From positions 1 to 64,000 of the forward strand of contig JAHPZJ010000015.1 in NCBI GenBank assembly GCA_019058245.1: a DNA stretch of 64,000 bases, read 5' to 3'. Under the pieces are notes generated by a model. That model saw nothing but the letters and a program-made list of their open reading frames with translations. It did not search any database and had not been told where the DNA came from. The translations under genes and the position numbers were made by a program. Shown in pieces: positions 26,792 to 35,747 of this stretch. Each line of letters begins with the position of its first letter. Within the stretch, counting starts at the first letter, position 1. Origin of the DNA: Promethearchaeota archaeon (GTDB lineage Archaea > Asgardarchaeota > Lokiarchaeia > Sigyniarchaeales > SOKP01).

Positions 26792-28705
26792 TTAATTATT
26801 TAGAGAGTCCATATAATCCAGAATATATTTTTGGTTAGTTTCAGAAATCTCATATAGATCAAAAACTAAATCATTAACTTTCTTCTGAAGAGATTCCATC
26901 TCATCAAAATTGTTAAGGATTCTTTTTATTAATTCTATTATTTTTTTTGCTTTTTGCTTCGTTTTATCAGTATCTGGAATTTTAATAGGAAATACCTCAA
27001 TTTTTTCAATCAATATTCTGGGGAATAACTTTTTATAAGATCCAAATGATTTTATGAAGAAATATGATAGAAGCATTGAATTTATTATTCCTAATAAATA
27101 AAAATGATTAAATTCAGAAATAGGTGAATTTTTGATTTTTAAATTATAAAATGATTGGGATGTTAAAGATAAGTTCTGATCGTATGTAGCACATATCATA
27201 TTATCTTGATTTATCTGTCTAATAATTATTCTTTCTTGATAATTACTCAAGTCTTTATAATTTATTCCTACTTTGGATGTATCAATATATTTATATTTCA
27301 TTTTTTGATATCGTTTAATTGAGTATAAATATAGTTTATATTTATCGTTTAATGAATCATTTGGATGATTACTATAAATAATAGTTTCAATTCTCCGCTT
27401 ATTCAATGGTAAATTGCATTGGTGGCATTTTAGCAAATCTTTTGGAATTGGAAAGTATTTTTTGCATTTTTCACAATATATTACTTCCCCTGCTTTTGTC
27501 AATTCAACTCCTCGGCTTAATGAATATTTAAATTCATCCATTGTGTTTAAATCCTTTAATTCCAAGAAATTCATAGTTAAGTGCTCTATAATTGAGAAAT
27601 CTATCTTATTCAAATGTATTAGAAATTTATAGCTCCATTTTTCAATCATTACTTGTGGAATTATTTTTTCATACTCACCAGTCGTCTTTATAATAATTTG
27701 GTTCTTATTCCTTTCTATTACATTAGGTTCCTTCTCTAAAATGATAATGATATTAGAAACAATAGGATCATTGAATTTAGGCCCTGTATGATAAATTTCC
27801 TTTATTTTAGTATTATTATATATATATTTACGAATGATAGATCGATTTGATAATGCTAAAAGAGAGTCGGGAACAATATAACCTAGTACCCCTTGTGGTT
27901 TAAGAAATCTTATTCCAAGTTCTAGAAAAATTTGATAATAATCATATTGACCTTCATTTGTTATAAAATCAAGATTTTCAATAATTTGTCTTTGATCAAG
28001 TGGAATATCTCTAATGAATAAGTAAGGAGGATTTCCTATAACAAAGTCATACTTTTCAGCGTGATCCATTATTAAAGCATTACCATTTTTAATATTAAAT
28101 TTGGGAAAATGATAAGCTGAATCAGATTTTTTAACTATTTCAAATAATTCATATAATTCAAATTGGATATTAATTTGACACAAAATACAGGCAATTTGAT
28201 TAATATCAATTCCAAAAATGTTTTTCTTAACAACTTTTATTATAATTTTGGCTTCCTCAGGAGTTAATTCAGAAATTTTTCCTCTCCCTAGAATTTTAAG
28301 ATATTTTCTTACTAATTTTCTTATCGCATATATGATAAAACTTCCACAACCACAGCTAATATCTATGATTTTTTTATCTTCTATATCATTTAGATGATTA
28401 TATCCAGTTGCCTCTAGTATGTAATTTACTACTGAAATTGGAGTATAAAATTCTCCCAATTTTTTCTTTTTTTTATTATTTAAAATATATTCATATAAGG
28501 CACTAATAGTATCAATCTCTAAATCTTTTATATTTCCCAATTTTCTTTTTTTTTTTCCTTCTTTATTGTTTTTTAATAAATCAAGATTCTCATATAATTT
28601 TTCAAAAATAAAGTGGTCAGATTTCTCGATAAGACTATTCTTATAATAGTGTTTTATCTTCTCTATGATTCTTTCCTTCTTCAGATAATCAACAAAGTCT
28701 AACAT
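26792..28705 (-). CDS. Type II-like N6-adenine DNA methyltransferase (Eco57I/TaqI-like)
   Basis: A 637-residue gamma-class methyltransferase. The N-terminal part has GEFYTPISVVNYIL and the AdoMet loop DISCGCGSF, and the catalytic motif is FVIGNPPY. A zinc ribbon follows (CEKCKKYFPIPKDLLKCHQC), then a TaqI-like target-recognition region ending in a coiled-coil tail. The extra N-terminal helical part lacks a clear PD-(D/E)xK nuclease motif, so restriction activity is doubtful. No separate endonuclease gene is seen. Its end lies 15 bases from the convergent small ORF. Confidence 0.85.
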   Translation of the reverse strand: MLDFVDYLKKERIIEKIKHYYKNSLIEKSDHFIFEKLYENLDLLKNNKEGKKKRKLGNIKDLEIDTISALYEYILNNKKKKKLGEFYTPISVVNYILEATGYNHLNDIEDKKIIDISCGCGSFIIYAIRKLVRKYLKILGRGKISELTPEEAKIIIKVVKKNIFGIDINQIACILCQINIQFELYELFEIVKKSDSAYHFPKFNIKNGNALIMDHAEKYDFVIGNPPYLFIRDIPLDQRQIIENLDFITNEGQYDYYQIFLELGIRFLKPQGVLGYIVPDSLLALSNRSIIRKYIYNNTKIKEIYHTGPKFNDPIVSNIIIILEKEPNVIERNKNQIIIKTTGEYEKIIPQVMIEKWSYKFLIHLNKIDFSIIEHLTMNFLELKDLNTMDEFKYSLSRGVELTKAGEVIYCEKCKKYFPIPKDLLKCHQCNLPLNKRRIETIIYSNHPNDSLNDKYKLYLYSIKRYQKMKYKYIDTSKVGINYKDLSNYQERIIIRQINQDNMICATYDQNLSLTSQSFYNLKIKNSPISEFNHFYLLGIINSMLLSYFFIKSFGSYKKLFPRILIEKIEVFPIKIPDTDKTKQKAKKIIELIKRILNNFDEMESLQKKVNDLVFDLYEISETNQKYILDYMDSLNN

Positions 28706-28919
28706 TCGAATTTAAAGTATAATTCCATTTCTTTAAAATTAAATCATAAGAATTTATCTTTTTTTTTATTGGTAAATTAATATAATAAGATTATAAAGGT
28801 CTAAATTAAATATAATAGAAGAATTGAGAAATTTTGAATTAAAAACTAAAATATGACAAATTTAAATAAATATAATTTATATTTCTTTTGTTAGATAATA
28901 AGGAATTCATGAAGAACCT

Positions 28920-30017
28920 ATGATGATAAATATACTTATAATTATTATGTCAAGTATAATTTCATTGGTTGCCATGTTTTTTGTTTTTTTTAATCGAGTG
29001 AGTTTCGGCAACACTTTTACTTACTTTTTAACAAACATTATATTTCTATTGATGGGAATATTTTTTTTGGGATCCTTTCTCTTATCTACTGAAATTCATC
29101 TGAATGAGAATATTGCCTTAAATTTATGGTATTTTTCAATTGTTTTTTGGGTATTATCTATTGGTTTATTAAGTATTTTACAGAAAATAATTATCAAATT
29201 TGAAGAAAAAATAATTCTATATACACTCTTTTATTCATTTATTATTGGTATAATTGTGGGTTTGACATTTCTTTCCAATTCAATTATGATTATTTCTGAT
29301 AATGGACATTATAAATTTAGATTTGATAACTTATTGTTATTTAGTCTTCTTTTAATTTATAATCTAATCATAATCCTGGTAATAAGTTATAATTTCATTA
29401 AGTATTTATCTAATATTCGCAATAACAAATCTCAAATAATATTAAGTATGATTACCTTCCAATTTACTTTTATTATCTTCGTATATTCAATGAATATTAT
29501 TACTCAAAATATTATATTCATTTATATTTTTGTAATTCTTTTTCTTGTAGATGAAATTTTTATTGTGTTTTATATAATTAAAATACCTTTTCCATTCATT
29601 GAATTTACTAATAAGATCTATGATTTCATTATATTCCACCGAAGTGGAATTCTCTTATATTCCTATAATTTTGAGACGGGAAAAGAAACTGATGAGGCTC
29701 TCATAAAAGGGTCAATACTTATTGGGATTAACCATATACTCTCTAATTTTATAGATAGAAAAGACCAACTTAATCTTATTAAAATGAAAAATAGAGATAT
29801 TGTTTTTGAATATGATAATATTCATGGTTATGCTCTTCTATTAACTACTAATCATAAAAATGCTTTTATTGATAAAGCGGTTAATAGTTTTATGACAAAA
29901 TTTTCTTCAATTAATGGGAATATCTTGAAAAATTTAACTGGATTAATTGATGTCTCAGAATTTCGGAATGCAAAAGAAATTATATTAGAAAATTTTGAAC
30001 CCTTTTTAATAAAATAA
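28920..30017 (+). CDS. Multi-helix membrane protein with C-terminal longin-like domain (copy 1)
   Basis: 365 residues. About seven hydrophobic helices occupy residues 1-225. The cytosolic C-terminal part (about 235-365) begins IYDFIIFHRSGILLYSYNF, continues with LIGINHILSNF and ends TGLIDVSEFRNAKEIILENFEPFL, a pattern resembling longin/Roadblock-type profilin folds. The following gene is a paralog with the same layout, so the pair arose by duplication. A signalling or membrane-trafficking role is suggested by analogy with GTPase-binding longin domains, but no family is named. The start uses the first of two adjacent ATGs. Confidence 0.75.
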   Translation: MMINILIIIMSSIISLVAMFFVFFNRVSFGNTFTYFLTNIIFLLMGIFFLGSFLLSTEIHLNENIALNLWYFSIVFWVLSIGLLSILQKIIIKFEEKIILYTLFYSFIIGIIVGLTFLSNSIMIISDNGHYKFRFDNLLLFSLLLIYNLIIILVISYNFIKYLSNIRNNKSQIILSMITFQFTFIIFVYSMNIITQNIIFIYIFVILFLVDEIFIVFYIIKIPFPFIEFTNKIYDFIIFHRSGILLYSYNFETGKETDEALIKGSILIGINHILSNFIDRKDQLNLIKMKNRDIVFEYDNIHGYALLLTTNHKNAFIDKAVNSFMTKFSSINGNILKNLTGLIDVSEFRNAKEIILENFEPFLIK

Positions 30018-30218
30018 TCATTTAATTAAAATTGTAAATCTATGTATAACTATCCTTAAGAATATTAATGTAATTCTATTTTTCTAGTATTTAACTGATA
30101 AGAAAAAAATAGTTTTTAAAAGCATATGTTTTTATTCTATAAGATTACATTATTTTTAATGGAATTCATATCAATTATACTATAAATTAATAGAAAAGAT
30201 TCTTAATTGAATAAAAAT

Positions 30219-31364
30219 ATGTCTGAAATTTTATTTATATTACCTTTAATCATAAGTTATATCTTCCTTCAAGGTGTTAGTTTTTATACAATATTTTTTA
30301 TTTTTACTCATCCTGAAAAATTTGGTACAAAAATTAATGCCGTATTAAATTCAATTTCTATTTTTCATGGAGGTATAATTTTTTCAGGATTATATTTTAT
30401 TTCTGTAATCTTCTTTTTTTCTGAAATGATTAATATAATTCTATGGAAAATTTCTCTTATTTTTGGTTTTATTAGCTTAATGTGGATGGCTTTGATGTAT
30501 TCTTTCCTGAAGGAATTTAAAAAAATTCCATATTTTCCCTTTTTATATTTTATGATAATTTTTGGGCTTTTGCTAAGTTCCCTAATGATGCCAAATTCCA
30601 TTCAAGTTTCTGTAAATTATTCCGATTCAACTCCGTTTTTAATTTCAAATGTTTCAAAAATAAATTATAAATTCAATTTTATAACTGGAATACTCACTGA
30701 AATTTTTCAATTATCATTTGTTCTATATTTTATTTATTTAACTTATACAATTTCTACAGAAGCAAGGAATAAAGCAGCTCTAAAAGGATTGACCCTTATC
30801 GCATATACTTTTTTCTTCCCAATTCTAATGTTTATTTTTTATATCATATTCCAATCATGGATCTTTAGAGAAATCTTCATTTTTTCATTATGGATTGAAT
30901 TAATATCGTTATGTTTAGTAATCATAAAGAAACCTGAAGTCTTTTCAGAATTAACAAATAAAATATATTATATCAATATTTATCATAAATCTGGTATCTT
31001 ACTCTTTTCTTATAAATTTAAAAACATAAAAAATGAAGTTGATTCATCCATATGGGGTAATATTTTAATAGGGATTAATCATATACTTTCAGAATTTGTA
31101 TATACTAACGATCAAATAGATGTACTTCAAACTAAGAATTCAGATATAATTGTTAATTATGATGACTTAGGATTTGCCGTAGTACTAATAACTAACCATA
31201 AAAATGATATAATAAAAGAATTAATGGATAACTTCTCAAAAGAATTTCATAATAAATTTAAAAGCGAGTTAACAGAAATTCAAGATCTTAATAAATTAAT
31301 AAATGTCTCAGAATTTAAAGAAACTAAGGAGATCATAGAGAAAAATTTTCAAATATTTCTATGA
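30219..31364 (+). CDS. Multi-helix membrane protein with C-terminal longin-like domain (copy 2)
   Basis: About 381 residues, a paralog of the upstream gene. It has around seven membrane helices (residues 1-245) and a C-terminal domain beginning YYINIYHKSGILLFSYKF, with LIGINHILSEF and LINVSEFKETKEIIEKNF matching copy 1 almost segment for segment. The TTG at 30207 is another possible start; the ATG at 30219 is preferred. The gap of about 200 bases from copy 1 suggests its own promoter. Confidence 0.75.
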   Translation: MSEILFILPLIISYIFLQGVSFYTIFFIFTHPEKFGTKINAVLNSISIFHGGIIFSGLYFISVIFFFSEMINIILWKISLIFGFISLMWMALMYSFLKEFKKIPYFPFLYFMIIFGLLLSSLMMPNSIQVSVNYSDSTPFLISNVSKINYKFNFITGILTEIFQLSFVLYFIYLTYTISTEARNKAALKGLTLIAYTFFFPILMFIFYIIFQSWIFREIFIFSLWIELISLCLVIIKKPEVFSELTNKIYYINIYHKSGILLFSYKFKNIKNEVDSSIWGNILIGINHILSEFVYTNDQIDVLQTKNSDIIVNYDDLGFAVVLITNHKNDIIKELMDNFSKEFHNKFKSELTEIQDLNKLINVSEFKETKEIIEKNFQIFL

Positions 31365-31573
31365 GAAAATACATTTTTTTAAATTAGCGTATATTACGAA
31401 TTTAATAAAGAATTTATATGATAAAAAAAAAAATAATATTTTTTTCATTTTGATTCTTTTAATTCATCAGAAAATTATTGCTATCTAAACATTTAAAAAG
31501 TTAAATTTTTATGGATAAGCTCAGAGAATATAATAATAATCTTTAATAATAATTTAAGGAGTGTTTTTTTAAA

Positions 31574-31774
31574 ATGGAAATAATACAGGATCTTGAATGG
31601 TCAAATGATTGGAAAGTTATTGTTGAAATTTTTGAAACTATTGATCTACTTAATTCTTTGTTTAAAAAATTAGATGTGCCATATTTAAGAGAATTACAGC
31701 AAAAAATGCTTATTTTAAATCTTGAAAAATACGCTTGGTCTTTACAAAATTATATTATTGAGAAGTATTCTTAA
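31574..31774 (+). CDS. Small acidic protein of 66 residues
   Basis: Reads MEIIQDLEWSNDWKVIVEIF with two predicted helices and several leucines; no recognised family. A clear ribosome site (AAGGAG at 31556-31561) precedes the ATG, which supports a real gene despite its size. It follows the pair of longin-tailed membrane proteins on the same strand and could be part of that unit. Confidence 0.55.
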   Translation: MEIIQDLEWSNDWKVIVEIFETIDLLNSLFKKLDVPYLRELQQKMLILNLEKYAWSLQNYIIEKYS

Positions 31775-31930
31775 CTAGATATATATTTATAATTCTTTCA
31801 ATAGAAAATATATAAAATAATTAATTCTATTTTTAACTCTGGCTAAAATAATAATTATTAAACTATAGATAGATTTAATACCAATCTAATAAAATAATAA
31901 AAATCTGAAAGAAAAAGTATTATTTTAAAA

Positions 31931-32044
31931 ATGAGTGAAGAACAATGCTTTGGTAAACGCCAAAAATGGAGTTTTGGAATTGGGTCTTTTGCTCAGTGGT
32001 TTATAAATACAGAAGTTAATACCAGAACATTAGAGCTGATATAG
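31931..32044 (+). pseudogene. Remnant of an MFS/GPH-type transporter N-terminus
   Basis: A 37-codon frame contains KWSFGIGSFAQWFINTEVN, which resembles the first-helix signature of sugar:cation symporters of the major facilitator/GPH family (KxSYGIGSFAxWFIN). It then loses similarity and stops at 32042-32044. No transporter continuation is present because a convergent membrane-protein gene ends four bases later. It is interpreted as the stump left after deletion of a transporter gene. Confidence 0.5.
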
Positions 32045-32047
32045 AAG

Positions 32048-32782
32048 TTAGAGATGGGTATTATCTTCAGATTTTTTCTTAAAATTTTTAAAAAGTTCGA
32101 CAAAATTTATTTTTAACATCAAATATACACTTATAATAATGAAATATAGAGTAAGTATACTGATTAACCAATCTTCTCCTCCCAAAAAAATGCAAATATC
32201 AAATAAATTATAAGCAAATATTAGCATTAATCCAAGTTTTCCAAACCATATCCAGAATATTGTCTTTTTTATATCATACTTTATTAAACCTAAAGGTACA
32301 GTTATCATATCATCATTTAAGGGAGTAATTCCAAAAAGATATATAAGAAGTGGGGCTATTTTTGGGTGATCTACTAAAAATTGTTGATACTGTTTCAATG
32401 TTTCATTTCTTTCAGCTGAAGTAAATTCAGAAGCACCCCTCCCAACTAAATACCCTCCCATCTCTCCAACTAAACAGCCTAATGAAGCTATAAATCCAAC
32501 TAATAGTGGAATTAATATATTCATTTCTCGAAATGGTTGAGCGCTAAAACAAACTACGAAAGTATATGGAGTAGGAACGGGAATTAGAGTTCCTATCATA
32601 CATACCAAAAAAGTAATAAGAAGTCCAGAACCTAAATCTTGAAATTGAGGATAACTTGAAATATTTTCAATTATTTCTCTATGGGACGCATTTATCAAAA
32701 GATCTAATGAAAAAATTGTTAAAATTGTTAATAAAATTATAAAAATTAAGTCAATCCTTTTTAGCTTAATTTTAGGTTTCAC
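32048..32782 (-). CDS. DedA/VTT-type membrane protein
   Basis: 244 residues with about five or six hydrophobic segments. The region TLIPVPTPYTFVVCFSAQP...VGFIASLGCLVGEMGGYLVGRG and the later IYLFGITPLNDDMITVPLGL matches the VTT (SNARE-associated/DedA) domain layout, with the re-entrant proline and glycine segments and the GEMGGYLVGR-type motif. Such proteins act as lipid scramblases or transporters in other organisms. Its 3' end nearly touches a transporter remnant. Confidence 0.78.
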   Translation of the reverse strand: MKPKIKLKRIDLIFIILLTILTIFSLDLLINASHREIIENISSYPQFQDLGSGLLITFLVCMIGTLIPVPTPYTFVVCFSAQPFREMNILIPLLVGFIASLGCLVGEMGGYLVGRGASEFTSAERNETLKQYQQFLVDHPKIAPLLIYLFGITPLNDDMITVPLGLIKYDIKKTIFWIWFGKLGLMLIFAYNLFDICIFLGGEDWLISILTLYFIIISVYLMLKINFVELFKNFKKKSEDNTHL

Positions 32783-32843
32783 TTTTTGTATAGTAATTTA
32801 GGTAAAGGATTTAAAGTTAAATAATTAATGCTTCTATTATGTT

Positions 32844-32996
32844 TTAGAACATTGGAGTTAAAATTAGAATGAAACTTATTAGTATACTAACAAAAAAAAT
32901 TAAAGTAAGAAAAATACCAAGAATTCTTTTTTTTCTCTGTCCCTTTTTTCTAACAGTTTTTTGCTCTTGAGATGGCTTACGTCTTACATGAGACAT
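32844..32996 (-). CDS. Small basic single-helix membrane protein of 50 residues
   Basis: Starts ATG at 32996 and reads MSHVRRKPSQEQKTVRKKGQ, followed by a basic turn and one hydrophobic helix (about residues 28-47). The positive-inside N-terminus and single C-terminal helix suggest a tail-anchored protein. No family is recognised; it is loosely reminiscent of small Sec-complex subunits but lacks their motifs. It lies between the gelsolin-like gene (28 bases upstream) and the VTT gene on the same strand. Confidence 0.5.
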   Translation of the reverse strand: MSHVRRKPSQEQKTVRKKGQRKKRILGIFLTLIFFVSILISFILILTPMF

Positions 32997-33023
32997 GAGT
33001 TTTTATGTAGAGTAATTTTTAGA

Positions 33024-33707
33024 TTAATTGTTTTTATTATCAACTTTTTTTAAGAGTTCAGTCAAAACTACATTATTGAATGAAAAAAGCATCCTTGGGG
33101 TATAATTTTCCGCTAAATATGGACCATCTTCAACCTCTTCCTTTAATGGAAAAAGCTGTTTCTCTTTTATAACTGTTCCTAAATAATTTCTATCATACTC
33201 TTTATAACCAAAAATTTGATTTTTAACAATAACCATTTTTCTTTCATATCCTTCAGGAACACCCGCTTTTTCTAATAGTAAAAGTATCTTTTCTCTGGAA
33301 AGTGATTCAAGTAATTCTAAATCTTCTTGAGTTCCCTCATAAGCAGGTCCAACTTGTGCTTCAGTATAATCAATTTCCTTTTCAACACCTGTTGCAATTT
33401 TAAATCCCAAAGTCTCATTGCCTTCATCAACCGCAGCAATTTTAAACCCAAAACCATATCTATCTCTAATACTGGGTGCTAATTTAGCTGCTATAAACTT
33501 CATTCTTGTAGTAGTATTACTTCCATGCCATATCCATACTCTATACCTGTTAGGATCAATAAAAAGTAAGATGAAATCAGGATCGAGTAACTCATGTATT
33601 TCAATATCATCTGCAAACTCTAGTTCTTGAAAATCATTTAATTGATCATTATATTGAAATACAATAATTTTTTCTTTATCCAATTCAGGTAAAGTATCAT
33701 CTGACAT
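33024..33707 (-). CDS. Gelsolin-like domain protein
   Basis: 227 residues. The N-terminal part, especially FILLFIDPNRYRVWIWHGSN followed by TRMKFIAAKLAPSIRDRYGFGFKIAAVDEGNE, has the layout of a gelsolin/villin repeat: a strand with VWIWxG, then a helix with regularly spaced alanines and lysines, then a strand leading to an acidic end. The C-terminal 90 residues are helical with KMVIVKNQIFGYKEYDR and no known motif. Gelsolin-like proteins occur in Asgard archaea and modulate actin; this assignment is by pattern and is moderately sure. Confidence 0.65.
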   Translation of the reverse strand: MSDDTLPELDKEKIIVFQYNDQLNDFQELEFADDIEIHELLDPDFILLFIDPNRYRVWIWHGSNTTTRMKFIAAKLAPSIRDRYGFGFKIAAVDEGNETLGFKIATGVEKEIDYTEAQVGPAYEGTQEDLELLESLSREKILLLLEKAGVPEGYERKMVIVKNQIFGYKEYDRNYLGTVIKEKQLFPLKEEVEDGPYLAENYTPRMLFSFNNVVLTELLKKVDNKNN

Positions 33708-33819
33708 AATGGTGGTTAAAATATGTTCAATATATATTACTAAATAATTTTACTAATTTATTATTATTTGTAATTTACATATAAAAGATTCTACTATGAT
33801 TAAAATTCTAGCGGATTAA

Positions 33820-33959
33820 TGCGGGAAGGGAGATTTGAACTCCCGAACTCCTACGAGAATGGGTTCCAGGTTATCAAATAAAACTTTCTGAGCCCATCGC
33901 CTATAATCGGCTTTTGAATACAAATATTTCCACCTTTGACCAAACTTGGCAATTCCCGC
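33820..33959 (-). tRNA. tRNA-Leu (CAG) with two introns
   Basis: Acceptor strands GCGGGAA (33959-33953) and TTCCCGC (33827-33821) pair fully, with discriminator A at 33820 and no encoded CCA. The T arm is GGGAG-TTCAAAT-CTCCC and a long variable arm (CTC-GTAG-GAG) marks a class II tRNA. The anticodon stem ATGGG/CCCAT closes a loop with anticodon CAG at 33890-33888. An intron of 22 nt (about 33885-33864) sits at position 37/38, where intron bases pair with the anticodon. A second insertion of 33 nt (about 33934-33902) interrupts the D arm, flanked by GGTG and GGCG; its exact edges are ambiguous. Removing both leaves 85 nt. Confidence 0.88.
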
Positions 33960-34093
33960 AAAGTTATTGTATTTTTTCTTAATTCTTTATATATTTAACT
34001 ATTGATTATTCAAAATTGTTAATAATTTTAACGATTTTTACTTATATTCGTAAGGAATTTGATATAAAAACTATCCTACATTCTGATGAAAAA

Positions 34094-34720
34094 ATGGAGT
34101 CATTATTATCTGCTATTAGAGACCTTCAAAGCAGTGAAGTAAGAGAGATAGTAACCAATAGGATTAATGAATTTAAAGAACAGGGGAAAAAATCTATTGA
34201 AAATATATTTAAAGAACTATGTTTCTGTATAACGACCGCTAATTGTAGTGCTGAACGATGTATCGAGTTACAGCAAAATATAGGGGATGGTTTTCTCACT
34301 CTTTCAGAAACAGAGTTACCAGAAAAAATGAAAGTGGAAAAATATAGATTCCCTAATGTCCGCTCCAAATTTATTATTGAAGCCAGAGAAAAAATGAATC
34401 AAATAGAAGATATCATGAAGTCTGAGAGCAATGGAAGAAAACTAAGAGAATGGATTGTAAAAAATATAAAAGGTATTGGATATAAGGAAGCAAGTCATTT
34501 CTTAAGAAATATAGGATATAAGGAGTTTGCAATAGTAGATTTTCACATTGCTGACCTTTTAGCAAAATATAACATTGCAGAAAAACCAAAAAGGATGACA
34601 AAAACCAAGTATCTAGAAATTGAAGAAATCTTGAAAATTATAGGTAATAAAGCAAATTTAAATATGGCTGAATTGGATCTTTATTTATGGTATTTAGAAA
34701 CAGGAAAAATACTTAAATAA
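34094..34720 (+). CDS. ogg: 8-oxoguanine DNA glycosylase/AP lyase, Ogg2 type
   Basis: A 208-residue helix-hairpin-helix glycosylase that removes 8-oxoguanine and nicks the DNA. The core reads IKGIGYKEASHFLRNIGYKEFAIVDFHI, with the catalytic lysine in GIGYKEAS and the aspartate in IVDFHI. Size and motif spacing fit the archaeal Ogg2 family (about 205-210 residues). The frame is open from 34016 (TTG), but the ATG at 34094 (MESLLSAIRDL) gives the family length and is preferred. It is divergent from the tRNA-Leu gene. Confidence 0.88.
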   Translation: MESLLSAIRDLQSSEVREIVTNRINEFKEQGKKSIENIFKELCFCITTANCSAERCIELQQNIGDGFLTLSETELPEKMKVEKYRFPNVRSKFIIEAREKMNQIEDIMKSESNGRKLREWIVKNIKGIGYKEASHFLRNIGYKEFAIVDFHIADLLAKYNIAEKPKRMTKTKYLEIEEILKIIGNKANLNMAELDLYLWYLETGKILK

Positions 34721-34822
34721 GAAAATTAACGCTTTAAGGGAGTGAGGAATTATCTTAAGGTTATTCTCCTTAAGAAACTTTTTTGTTAAAAATTAAAATA
34801 ATGGTAAAAAAAAAGGGTATTT

Positions 34823-35506
34823 TTAGCTTTTTAAATCATATCCACAGCCAGGACAAAATTGAGCTGCAGCATGAGGTATTTTTTCACCACAAGCAGGACA
34901 AAATTTAACTGTGTGAGTTTCCTCAATTGAAATAGGTTGAGAGATTGGTTCACTTACCAGAGGTTCCTCTTTACTAATGGGTTTAATTTCCACTCCTTCT
35001 GTTCCAGTAATTTTATCAATAACAAAAGCTAAGATTGAAATTCCGCCTGTAATGAATGGTGCTATAGTTGCGAAGCTAGGAGTGAAGGTTCCCCAAAATG
35101 TTTGGGGAGATAAATCATGTATTATTCCATAGAACATATATGCCATTTGAGATCCTGCAATATAATAAATTGCAACTCCTATAAGTATAATGCCTAAGGC
35201 TAACCAAGAACCAGGTATTTCTTTCTTTCTATGGGTGAGAGAGGAGATAAACATAACAATTATGCATATTATTATTAGACTTAAAGATATAATTCCAATA
35301 ATCAATAAGATTGGAATTTCAATAAATCCAAATGAGGGTCCCATCATTCCTCCAAAATTTATATACAAACCATCCATATATAGAAATTCAGTTCCCGGTC
35401 CAGAAAGATGAGCAGCTGCAGGGGTAAAAAGACTAATAAATGTAAGTATACTACCAATTAAAGGCAATACCCAGAGATAATTTCTAACTTTTTGCATTTC
35501 ATTCAA
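34823..35506 (-). CDS. Membrane protein with C-terminal zinc ribbon
   Basis: 227 residues with four hydrophobic helices at about 12-30, 58-82, 92-115 and 140-162. After a flexible linker the C-terminus carries a zinc ribbon, FCPACGEKIPHAAAQFCPGCG (two CxxC pairs 12-14 residues apart). Such zinc-ribbon-tailed membrane proteins are common in archaea with no assigned function. It is convergent with the Ogg2 gene. Confidence 0.7.
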   Translation of the reverse strand: MNEMQKVRNYLWVLPLIGSILTFISLFTPAAAHLSGPGTEFLYMDGLYINFGGMMGPSFGFIEIPILLIIGIISLSLIIICIIVMFISSLTHRKKEIPGSWLALGIILIGVAIYYIAGSQMAYMFYGIIHDLSPQTFWGTFTPSFATIAPFITGGISILAFVIDKITGTEGVEIKPISKEEPLVSEPISQPISIEETHTVKFCPACGEKIPHAAAQFCPGCGYDLKS

Positions 35507-35747
35507 CTCATTAATTTAATTATTATATATTGGAATAAGATATTATATAAAATTTATGTGCTGATTTATGTTTATCTTGTTTCTTATTTAATATTTTACC
35601 TTCTAATTTAAGATAAGAAATGGATTTATCCTAAGAGATTTCAATTCAACTTGAAGTTTTTAAACACGAGAAAACTTATTAAATGAATATGCAATTTAGA
35701 ATTCCATTGGACAATGTATATTTAAAAATATTAATAGAAAATTGAAA

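Noticed and set aside
33901..33934. Reading the D arm of the tRNA with GGT as the 3' strand and no D-arm intron
   Set aside because: This leaves 33 unpaired bases before the anticodon stem ATGGG, which only makes sense if an insertion is removed.
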